Below are positions 7,202-12,874 of a DNA stretch of 14,311 nt, piece after piece (position 1 is the stretch's first letter; every line of letters starts with the position of its first letter). Below the pieces are notes generated by a model. That model had not been told where the DNA came from. It worked only from the letters and a program-made list of their open reading frames with translations, and made no database searches. Position numbers and translations under genes: made by a program. The DNA comes from Chloroflexi bacterium UBA6019 (GTDB lineage: Bacteria > Chloroflexota > Dormibacteria > Dormibacterales > Dormibacteraceae). The stretch spans positions 1 to 14,311 of the forward strand of contig DIZV01000145.1 of assembly GCA_002427995.1 (NCBI GenBank). Direction: 5' to 3'.

Positions 7202-8455
7202 TCAGGCCGGCTTCGGGAGGCGGCGCTTCACCCCCTCGGGCAGGACGCTCTCGAGGGCGTCGTCGACGGTGATGATGCCCCGTAGACGGTCTTCGGCGTC
7301 GACCACCGGGAGGGCCATCAGGTTGTACTTGGCCATCACCGCGGCGACCTCGTCGCGGGTCGCGTCCAGCTTCACCGTGACGACGTCGCGGCGGACGAAC
7401 TGGGCGATCGGCGTACCTGGCTTGGCGACGATCAGGTCGCGCAGCGAGAGGACGCCGTTAAGGTGCTCTTCCTCGTCGATGACATAGACGTAGTAGACAT
7501 GCTCGGCCTCTGGCTCGAGGACCCGCAGGGCCTCGATGCACTCCTGCGCGCTGAGCCCGACCGAGACCGAGACGTACTCCGTCGTCATGAGCCCGCCGGC
7601 AGTGTCCTCGGGAAACGAAAGCAGCTCGCGAACGTCCTCGGCGTCGGCTGTCTCCATCAGCTCGAGGAGCAGGCGGGCGCGATCCTCGGAGAGGTCGGCG
7701 AGGAGGTCGGCCGCCTCGTCCGGACCCATTTCCTCGAGGATCTCGGAGGCCCGCTCGGCGTCCATGTTCTCGATCACCGACCGCTGGTCGTCCGGCTCCA
7801 ACTCCTCCAGGGTTTCGGCCGCCATCTCGTCGCTCAGCTGCGCGAAGATCGCACTCCGCTCGCGGGCCGAAAGCTCCTCGACGATGTCCGCGATGTCGGC
7901 CGGATGGAGCTTGCTGATCCGCTTCCCGGAGATCCGGAGGCGCACCGCATCGGGACCTGACTCGCCCTGCAGCGGCTGAACCACGTCCCAGGAGACGAGC
8001 ACCATCGGCAGATCCCGCCGAAAAAGCCTCACGACGGCCTTTCCCACTCTCTCCAGGCCCAGCCGGCGAAGCAGCCCGCGGACGCCGATGTCAGCTCCGA
8101 CGAGCAGCATCTTGCCGCCGCTCTCGACCAGCTGGAGGTCGTTGACGCGGACGACGCGGCGGCCGTCGGTGTCGATGACCTGCTTGTCGAGCACATCGCG
8201 GCCGAGCCAGATGTCGGCCTCGTTGGCGGGCATCGTCGGCATGCTTTCGGCGCTCGTCCGAAGGGCCACCTCGCGACCGGCGAAGGTGCGCACCGAGCTC
8301 CACGGCACGATCTCGCCACTCCCGCGGGAGACGACGATGCCGGTTACGACCGGATAGGGCTCGATGACGGTCGCGGTGACATCGCGCACGCGGCCGACTC
8401 GCCGCTGCTCAACATCGACCACCTCCGCGCCCAGGAACTCACTGAGAAATACCAT
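7202..8455 (-). CDS. PRC-barrel + MgtE N-domain + CBS-pair protein (soluble Mg2+ sensor, no membrane domain)
   Basis: This 417-aa protein has two PRC-barrel-like segments (about 1-65 and 80-165), an MgtE_N-type helical superhelix (about 180-280; repeated acidic units such as HPADIADIVEEL, EILEEMGPDEAADLLADL), then two CBS motifs (about 285-345 and 352-405). The linker FPEDTAGGLMTTEYV (281-295) is the hallmark MgtE N-CBS junction. In MgtE these domains sense cytosolic Mg2+ and gate the pore; here the transmembrane half is missing and the chain ends after CBS2. The next gene, 12 nt downstream, is an NRAMP-like transporter. I infer that it senses Mg2+ and controls that transporter. The ATG at 8455 has a strong Shine-Dalgarno (8461-8467), and the leader is an M-box riboswitch. 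Confidence 0.9.
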   Translation of the reverse strand: MVFLSEFLGAEVVDVEQRRVGRVRDVTATVIEPYPVVTGIVVSRGSGEIVPWSSVRTFAGREVALRTSAESMPTMPANEADIWLGRDVLDKQVIDTDGRRVVRVNDLQLVESGGKMLLVGADIGVRGLLRRLGLERVGKAVVRLFRRDLPMVLVSWDVVQPLQGESGPDAVRLRISGKRISKLHPADIADIVEELSARERSAIFAQLSDEMAAETLEELEPDDQRSVIENMDAERASEILEEMGPDEAADLLADLSEDRARLLLELMETADAEDVRELLSFPEDTAGGLMTTEYVSVSVGLSAQECIEALRVLEPEAEHVYYVYVIDEEEHLNGVLSLRDLIVAKPGTPIAQFVRRDVVTVKLDATRDEVAAVMAKYNLMALPVVDAEDRLRGIITVDDALESVLPEGVKRRLPKPA

Positions 8456-8460
8456 CGCTG

Positions 8461-8467
8461 CCTCCCC
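8461..8467 (-). promoter_or_regulatory. Ribosome binding site controlled by the M-box
   Basis: On the - strand GGGGAGG (8467-8461) lies 5 nt before the ATG at 8455. It begins 2 nt after the 3' strand of riboswitch helix P1 (8475-8470). The 5' flank of P1 (CTTCC) can pair with part of it, so ligand-stabilised P1 could hide it. Confidence 0.65.
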
Positions 8468-8630
8468 TGCTCGTTCAGCTTCGGCACAGCGCGGCTTAGA
8501 GTTCTTTGACTCAGCCGTCCGGGGCCTCGCCTTAACCCGGCGAGGCCTGTCCTACCCGTCGGCGTCTCTCGACATTTCCGGGCGACGGCCTCTGTCCACA
8601 CTGGAGCCTGACCTAACGAGGAAGCCTTAC
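8465..8630 (-). ncRNA. M-box (ykoK) Mg2+-sensing riboswitch
   Basis: The - strand leader matches the M-box consensus in sequence and fold. Conserved blocks are CGTTAGGTCAGGCTCC (8618-8603), AATGTCGAGAGACGCC (8576-8561) followed by GACGGGT, a hairpin with TTAAGG, and CCGAAGCT before the 3' closing strand. Helices found by eye: P1 CTCGTT (8620-8615) with AACGAG (8475-8470); P2 CAGTGTGG (8603-8596) with CCGCGCTG (8494-8487, two wobbles); P3 GCCGTC (8589-8584) with GACGGC (8519-8514); and a perfect 9-bp hairpin at 8547-8539/8531-8523. Known M-boxes bind several Mg2+ ions and shut off Mg2+ transporter genes when Mg2+ is high. No U-run follows P1, but the ribosome binding site does, so control is probably at translation. 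Confidence 0.93.
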
Positions 8631-8639
8631 TTTCAGGCC

Positions 8640-8648
8640 AGTCTAGCA
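8640..8648 (-). promoter_or_regulatory. Extended -10 promoter for the M-box operon
   Basis: On the - strand TGC-TAGACT (8648-8640) gives a TGn extended -10 element, placing the transcript start around 8633, just before the riboswitch begins. No good -35 hexamer is seen, which is tolerated by extended -10 promoters. It lies back to back with the promoter of the DUF5679 gene. Confidence 0.5.
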
Positions 8649-8690
8649 CTCGGTTTCGGACCCCGATTTGCAATTGGCGGCGAATTGGGG

Positions 8691-8719
8691 TTGAATTCAG
8701 CGGAGTAGGTGTCTAGAAT
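8691..8719 (+). promoter_or_regulatory. Sigma-70-type promoter of the DUF5679 gene
   Basis: TTGAAT (8691-8696) and TAGAAT (8714-8719) are separated by 17 nt, the optimal spacing. This would give a leader of about 45 nt before the ATG at 8771, with AAGGAG (8756-8761) as a strong ribosome binding site 9 nt before the start. This is the best promoter match in the window. Confidence 0.7.
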
Positions 8720-8770
8720 GGCCGAGACCGCGCAGAGGCGACCAATTTATTAGTCAAGGAGTGTGAGCTT

Positions 8771-8920
8771 ATGGCAGTGACAGGCTATTGCCTTAAAGAC
8801 AAGAAGAACGTCGAAATCAAGAATCCGCAGAACATCACGATGAAGAATGGCAAGCCGGCTATCACCGGAACCTGCCCCGACTGCGGCACCAAGATCTTTA
8901 AGATCGGCAAGAGCGCCTGA
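8771..8920 (+). CDS. DUF5679-like zinc-ribbon mini-protein (49 aa)
   Basis: The product is MAVTGYCLKDKKNVEIK… followed by MKNGKPAITGTCPDCG, ending GKSA. The NGKPA-x-TGTCPxCGTKxFxIG core is the DUF5679 signature, a single short zinc-ribbon-like fold of unknown function. C35-x2-C38 is intact, but the N-terminal half has C7-L-K-D10, so Asp stands where members I recall carry the second Cys of a CxxC pair. It is Lys-rich and less GC-rich than its neighbours. It stands alone with a strong promoter, AAGGAG ribosome binding site and a near-perfect terminator, all signs of high expression. It was missed by length-based gene calling because it is short, but start, stop, signals and motif agree. Confidence 0.88.
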   Translation: MAVTGYCLKDKKNVEIKNPQNITMKNGKPAITGTCPDCGTKIFKIGKSA

Positions 8921-8950
8921 CCTAGAATTTCGTCAAGGTTCGGCCGATTC

Positions 8951-8986
8951 GAAGAGGTCCGCCCGGCGGCGGACCTCTTCTTTTTT
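8951..8986 (+). terminator. Rho-independent terminator of the DUF5679 gene
   Basis: A perfect 13-bp stem (8951-8963 with 8968-8980) with loop CGGC is followed by six T (8981-8986). It starts 30 nt past the stop codon. On the other strand there is no U-run, so it acts mainly on + strand transcripts. Confidence 0.95.
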
Positions 8987-9016
8987 GCTTACCCGGGGGC
9001 CGTCTCCGGCGCTCGA

Positions 9017-9415
9017 TTACCCGATCTCTTCTTCCATCGCGCCGAGGAGGAGTTCGGTGGCCGATATCGCCTGGTCGACGCCGAGGATCTTGAAGATTCG
9101 GACGTTGGCGGGGTTGTTGACGCGGGCAATCGTTCGCTTGACGTTGAATCGTTTCTTTGCGAGCTGCAGCGCGACCAGGTTGTCCTCGTCATCGCCGGTC
9201 ACCGCGAGAACCACGTCCGCGCGATCCATCCCTGTCGTGCTGAGGAAGGACATCTCGTCGCCATCGCCGGTCAGGACGACGCTGCCGAGCTGGCTGCTGA
9301 GCCATTCGGCGCGGACGGCATCCTTCTCCAGGAGCAGGACCTCGTCACCCCGCTCGAGCAGGTCGCGGGCGAGGTAGTAACCGACCTTGCCGCCGCCGAT
9401 GACGATCGCGTACAT
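9017..9415 (-). CDS. Single-domain RCK_N (TrkA-N) protein, second of a pair
   Basis: This 132-aa Rossmann protein has G7-G-G-K-V-G12 and an acidic residue (E30) at the end of the second strand, the pattern for NAD(H) or adenine-nucleotide binding in K+-transport gating (KtrA/TrkA) subunits. It continues with DEMSFLSTTGMDRADVVLAVTGDDEDNL, typical RCK_N. It ends without an RCK_C (TrkA_C) domain, unlike KtrA (about 220 aa). The start MYAIVIGGG at 9415 is chosen because the upstream extension of the frame runs over the previous gene and has no homology-like features. It follows the first RCK gene by 10 nt, with AAGGA just before the ATG. No K+ channel or transporter gene is in the window. Confidence 0.87.
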   Translation of the reverse strand: MYAIVIGGGKVGYYLARDLLERGDEVLLLEKDAVRAEWLSSQLGSVVLTGDGDEMSFLSTTGMDRADVVLAVTGDDEDNLVALQLAKKRFNVKRTIARVNNPANVRIFKILGVDQAISATELLLGAMEEEIG

Positions 9416-9425
9416 ATCCTTCGTC

Positions 9426-9827
9426 TCAGTCCTTGAGAAGCGTCTCGTGAACGCTGTCGGTGCCCATGATGGTCGGGCAGATGACCCCCAACCCGAGTTC
9501 CTTGTAGACCTCGTAGCGGATCGGGTCGTAGATCCGGCAGACGACCTTAGGGACGTTGAAGACATGCTGGGCCATCTCGGCGGACATGATGTTGCGGTTG
9601 TCGCCGTTGGTCAGGGCGCAGAAGGCGTCGGCGTCCTCGATGCCGGCGCGCTTCAGCACGTCCTCGTCGATGCCGTTGCCGAGCAACGCCGTACCCGCGA
9701 AGTTTTCGCCGAGGCGGGAGAAGGAGCTCGAGCTCTGGTCGATCACGGTCACCTGGTGCCCTTCATCGGTCAGCTGGAGGGCGAGCCGGGCCCCGACCCG
9801 ACCGCAACCGACGATAACGACCTTCAC
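9426..9827 (-). CDS. Single-domain RCK_N (TrkA-N) protein, first of a pair
   Basis: This 133-aa Rossmann protein has G7-C-G-R-V-G12, D30 at the end of the second strand, and DEDVLKRAGIEDADAFCALTNGDNRN, the usual RCK_N pattern for sensing NAD(H) or ATP/ADP in Trk/Ktr-type K+ uptake. It ends at about the end of RCK_N with no RCK_C domain. The ATG at 9827 follows a CATAAT -10-like box, so the mRNA would be nearly leaderless. Two such half-size proteins in tandem could form a heteromeric gating ring. The partner channel is not in the window. Family is sure, partner unknown. Confidence 0.88.
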   Translation of the reverse strand: MKVVIVGCGRVGARLALQLTDEGHQVTVIDQSSSSFSRLGENFAGTALLGNGIDEDVLKRAGIEDADAFCALTNGDNRNIMSAEMAQHVFNVPKVVCRIYDPIRYEVYKELGLGVICPTIMGTDSVHETLLKD

Positions 9828-9836
9828 GAAGAATGG

Positions 9837-9866
9837 ATTATGCCCGAATCGGTCAGCCGGTAGGAT
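9837..9866. promoter_or_regulatory. Divergent promoter region between the RCK pair and the small membrane protein
   Basis: On the - strand CATAAT (9842-9837) lies 9 nt before the ATG at 9827. On the + strand TAGGAT (9861-9866) lies 11 nt before the ATG at 9878. Neither has a clear -35. The two start sites would be about 40 nt apart, so the transcripts could share regulation. Confidence 0.35.
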
Positions 9867-9877
9867 TTGACCGATCG

Positions 9878-10066
9878 ATGCGCTTCCCCTTCACGTTCAT
9901 GGGCCTGCTCTCAATCGGGCTCGGCGCCTGGATCGTTGGCTACGGGGCGCTTCACCCGACCAACGACCCGGTCTCCGCCACGCTCGAGCTGGTGCCGGCG
10001 CTTGGCCTGGTCGCCTTCGGTGGCTGGCTACTCTACCGGCGCGCCACCCGCGGGAAGGCCGCCTAA
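9878..10066 (+). CDS. Small two-helix membrane protein (62 aa)
   Basis: The product has two hydrophobic helices (about 4-24, FMGLLSIGLGAWIVGYGAL, and 35-53, LVPALGLVAFGGWLLY) joined by HPTNDPVSATLE, with a basic C-terminus (RRATRGKAA) likely in the cytosol. I start at the ATG 9878 rather than an in-frame ATG at 9833, because the latter would run through the promoter region and adds non-hydrophobic residues. Its stop abuts the start of the universal stress protein gene, so they share a transcript. The function is unknown. Confidence 0.6.
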   Translation: MRFPFTFMGLLSIGLGAWIVGYGALHPTNDPVSATLELVPALGLVAFGGWLLYRRATRGKAA

Positions 10067-10507
10067 ATGGCCCACAAGGGGGAGGCGACCCGGATCATGA
10101 TCGCGCTCAACGGCCACGAGATGGACGAGGAGACGGTCCGGATCGCCTGTCGGATGGCCAAAAAGCCGGGAGTGAAGATGTACGCGGTCCACATCCTGGA
10201 GGTCAACCGCTCGCTGCCGCTGGGCGCGGTGATCGAGTCCCAGGTCGAGCGAGGGGAGGACATCCTGGTCAAGGCCGAGCAGCTCGTCGGCGAGTACCAG
10301 CTCGAGTGCGAGACCGAGCTGGTACAGGCCCGCGACACGGGGCCCGCAATCGTCGGAGAGGCGGAGGAATGGAAGGCGGATCTGATCGTGATGGGTCTTC
10401 CCTACAAGCGCCGCTTCGGTGACTTTAACCTCGGCAAGACCGTGCCCTATGTCCTCAAGTTCGCCTCCTGCCAGGTGATCCTGTTCCGCGAGCACCTCGA
10501 GCAGTAG
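10067..10507 (+). CDS. Universal stress protein (UspA) domain protein
   Basis: This 146-aa protein has one Usp alpha/beta domain: strand TRIMIALNGHEMDEETVRIA, VKMYAVHILEVNR, then ADLIVMGLPYKRRFGDFNLGKT and VPYVLKFASCQVILF. Usp proteins act in stress survival, often binding ATP. The ATP motif G-x2-G-x9-G(S/T) is altered here: G110-L-P-Y113 lacks the second G, and L122-G-K124-T replaces the usual GS, so nucleotide binding is doubtful. The ATG follows directly on the stop of the small membrane protein. It faces a divergent pair of RCK proteins; Usp domains and K+ transport regulation do occur together, but a functional tie here is only inferred. Confidence 0.85.
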   Translation: MAHKGEATRIMIALNGHEMDEETVRIACRMAKKPGVKMYAVHILEVNRSLPLGAVIESQVERGEDILVKAEQLVGEYQLECETELVQARDTGPAIVGEAEEWKADLIVMGLPYKRRFGDFNLGKTVPYVLKFASCQVILFREHLEQ

Positions 10508-10659
10508 GCGGGAGCCAACCCGGCCGGCGACCCTACCTCGCCCGCCTCCGGGACGAGCTGGGTCGGGTCGGGGAATCGCACGACACCCTGATCCGGCTGA
10601 TCATCCTCGAGCGGATCGTCAAGTCCACGATCCTGGTTGCGCTGGCAATCGGCCTGATC

Positions 10660-11034
10660 GTGCTCGGCAGGACCGGGATTCTCTTCAGCTGGGCGCTGGA
10701 GGGTGAGCGCGAGCTGCTGCTCGCAACCGACGCCAACCTCGTCACCCGCCTGATCGACCAGGCGCTCGTCTATCTCGGCTTCTACAAGCACCAGACAACG
10801 CTCGCACTGGTCATCATCGGGTACGCGCTGATCGAGCTCACCGAGGGCATCGGGCTGGCCATGCGGCGCCGGTGGGCCGAATACCTGATCGTCTTCGCAA
10901 CCGGGCTCTTGATTCCTTACGAAGCTTGGGAGGTCGTCCACAAGGTGACCCTTCTCCGGGTCGCTGGGCTCGCTCTCAATATCGCGATCGTTGCCTACCT
11001 CGCCTACCGCAAGCGGCTGTTCATCGACGTCTAG
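10660..11034 (+). CDS. DUF2127-like integral membrane protein (start uncertain)
   Basis: From the GTG at 10660 the product has 124 residues with membrane helices (LALVIIGYALIELTEGIGLA, YLIVFATGLLIPYEAWEVV, LALNIAIVAYLAYRKRLF). The EGIGLxxxRRWAEY and PYExWEVxHK segments are DUF2127 marks. The same frame is open upstream to 10429, and bases from about 10580 encode TLIRLIILERIVKSTILVAL, which looks like the first helix of the family. However, no ATG, GTG or TTG occurs in that stretch. The real gene probably starts between 10510 and 10600 with a non-standard codon (CTG 10558 is one candidate) or through an indel. Its TAG shares the bases CTAG with the convergent metallophosphoesterase stop. The function of the family is unknown. 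Confidence 0.75.
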   Translation: MLGRTGILFSWALEGERELLLATDANLVTRLIDQALVYLGFYKHQTTLALVIIGYALIELTEGIGLAMRRRWAEYLIVFATGLLIPYEAWEVVHKVTLLRVAGLALNIAIVAYLAYRKRLFIDV

Positions 11035-11747
11035 CGGCCGCTGTCGAGCCGTTCCGCAAAGCGGTCCGGCAGCTTGGCGCTGCGGATCGCCCTCTTCGCG
11101 CCCTCCCGATCGTAGGCGACGCGGCGGAACTCGAAGGTTCCCGCACTGCGGTCCCAGATCGCATAGCTGGCGTCGGGGATCCCGTCCCTCGGCTGGCCCA
11201 CCGACCCCGGGTTGACGAGCTCTGTCCCAGTCAGCTTGAAGGTGCCGACCTGGTACTCGTGGAGGAGCTGGCCGCTCTCTCGCCGGAAGATGCCGGGGAC
11301 GTGGGTATGCCCATGGAAGCAAACCTGTCCCTCGACCAGGGACAGGTTGGCCTCGGCGGTCGCCGCGTCGAGGATGTACTCGTAGATGTGGTCGCGCGGG
11401 CTGCCGTGGACGAGCACGATCTCGTCACCGATCTGATCGCACTCGGGCAGCTCTGACAGCCAGCGAAGACGGTCGGCGCCGAGCCGGGCGACGGTCCACT
11501 CGATGGCCCGCGCCGCGTCCTCGTTGAACCACTCCAGGATGTCGACGTCGGTGCAGGCCCGGTCGTGGTTGCCGACCAGGGTCGGCCACCCCTTCTCACG
11601 GACCAGGTCAACGCAGCGGTTGGGGTCAGCGCCGTAGCCGACGACGTCACCGAGGCAGATCACCTCGTCGACCTCGGGCATGTCCGCCAGTACCGCCTGC
11701 AGCGCCTGCCAGTTCGAGTGGATGTCGGAAACGATGCCGAACCTCAC
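11031..11747 (-). CDS. YfcE-like calcineurin-type metallophosphoesterase
   Basis: This 238-aa protein contains the full di-metal phosphoesterase set: D8-I-H10 (SDIHSN), G33-D34 (LGDVVGYG), G59-N60-H61-D (GNHD), H114 (VHGSP), and H145/G-H147-T-H149 (GHTHVPG), followed by NPGSVGQPRDG, typical of YfcE/MJ0936 (Metallophos_2) phosphodiesterases. It is cytosolic and probably Mn2+-dependent by family analogy; the substrate is unknown (phosphodiesters in assays on relatives). The GTG start at 11747 overlaps the TGA of the AI-2E-family gene (GTGA), so it is the last gene of that operon. The end overlaps the DUF2127-like gene by 4 bp, sharing CTAG as stop on both strands. Confidence 0.92.
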   Translation of the reverse strand: MRFGIVSDIHSNWQALQAVLADMPEVDEVICLGDVVGYGADPNRCVDLVREKGWPTLVGNHDRACTDVDILEWFNEDAARAIEWTVARLGADRLRWLSELPECDQIGDEIVLVHGSPRDHIYEYILDAATAEANLSLVEGQVCFHGHTHVPGIFRRESGQLLHEYQVGTFKLTGTELVNPGSVGQPRDGIPDASYAIWDRSAGTFEFRRVAYDREGAKRAIRSAKLPDRFAERLDSGR

Positions 11748-12874
11748 GACTCGGGCCCGTAAACGCGCAGGTACACGTGGTCGAACAAGATGGCGATAGT
11801 AGCCGCAACCGGGATCGCGATGAACATGCCCAGGATGCCTGCCAGGCTGAAGCCGGCAAGGAAGGCGACGATGATCAGAAGCGCCGGCAGCTTGACCGCC
11901 GCTCCCAGGATCCGGGGAAAGAGGAACTGGAGCACGATGTTGGTTATCACGAGGTAGGTGACGCCGACCACGATGGCCTTGACAGGACCCGAGCTGAGCG
12001 CGACCAGCTCGATCGGGACGGCGCCGATCCAGGGCCCGATGAAAGGCACCAGCGACATGATCCCGGCCAGCACCCCGAGGGCAAAGGCGAACGGCATCCC
12101 CTCCGCGGCGAGGGCGATCCCGACGGCGGCGCCGATGATGAGTGCGACGGTGAGCTGCCCCCGCAGATAGGAGAAGAGCATTGCCTTGACCTTCGGCCAG
12201 ATGGCGTCAAAGTCCTCTCGGTAGTCACCGGGCACCAGCTCGCGCAGGAAGCCGCTGATGCGGTGAGCGTCGAGGCTGACGAGGAAGGCGACGATCAGGA
12301 GCAGGAGGACCTGGACCAGGATGTTCAGAGCCACCAGGCCGATCGTCAGCGCGTTGCCGAACTGGCCCAGCAGGAACTCCCCCGCTCGCTGGTCGACGTT
12401 GGCGCCCTGCCGGGTCAGGTCGAGGCGGAACCCAAACCAGTGGATCGGCTGGCCCTGGAGTAGCTCCAGCTGCCGTTGGGCGCCGGAGACGATAGTGGGC
12501 GTCTGCTGTTGCAGCTGTCCGATCTCGGTCGTAAGGAGCGGCACGAAGACGGTCGCGACCCCGGCCAGGGCCACGACGAGGGCCGCGAAGATGATCACGA
12601 TCGCCAGCGCACGAGGCAGAAAGCCGGCCAGCCGGTCGACCAGTGGATTGATCAGGAAGGCGAGGAGGGCGCCGAGGACGAATGCGCTCAGCGTCTCGCG
12701 GATCAGGTACACCACCGCGATGCCGAGGACAATTGCGGCAAGGCCGAGACCGATCTGCAGGGTCCGCCGCCGGCGCTGTCGCGGCGTCAGCCCGGCGCGC
12801 CGCTCGGTCCGGGTCTCGGAGGACGGAACCTCAGACAAGGGGGGGGCCTTCTTGGGCTCGTTACCGACGGTCAC
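11744..12874 (-). CDS. AI-2E/PerM-family membrane transporter
   Basis: This 376-aa protein has a soluble, charged N-terminus (about 1-38, ending PRQRRRRT), a first pair of helices (39-76, 88-112), a soluble stretch (about 113-175), then five or six helices. Family marks are LVPGDYREDF, SYLRGQ (235-240), LVPFIGPWIGAVPIE (275-289) and GILGMFIAIPVAA (346-358), as in TqsA, PerM and YdiK-type proteins. Members export various solutes (AI-2 for TqsA, Na+/H+ for some). The GTG at 12874 overlaps the TGA of the MFS gene; a longer in-frame extension past 12874 runs antisense to the MFS gene and has no membrane or family features. The substrate is unknown. Confidence 0.92.
   Translation of the reverse strand: MTVGNEPKKAPPLSEVPSSETRTERRAGLTPRQRRRRTLQIGLGLAAIVLGIAVVYLIRETLSAFVLGALLAFLINPLVDRLAGFLPRALAIVIIFAALVVALAGVATVFVPLLTTEIGQLQQQTPTIVSGAQRQLELLQGQPIHWFGFRLDLTRQGANVDQRAGEFLLGQFGNALTIGLVALNILVQVLLLLIVAFLVSLDAHRISGFLRELVPGDYREDFDAIWPKVKAMLFSYLRGQLTVALIIGAAVGIALAAEGMPFAFALGVLAGIMSLVPFIGPWIGAVPIELVALSSGPVKAIVVGVTYLVITNIVLQFLFPRILGAAVKLPALLIIVAFLAGFSLAGILGMFIAIPVAATIAILFDHVYLRVYGPES

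Noticed and set aside
6353..7285. 310-aa + strand frame opposite the NRAMP-like gene
   Set aside because: Antisense shadow rich in Asp, Gly and His; the - strand has a clear transporter.
8523..8547. 9-bp inverted repeat read as a stand-alone terminator or operator
   Set aside because: No T-run on either side; it is the internal hairpin of the M-box, with the conserved TTAAGG in its loop region.
8344..8673. 109-aa - strand frame across the leader of the MgtE_N/CBS gene
   Set aside because: It runs through the riboswitch in a frame different from the real gene and has no protein features.
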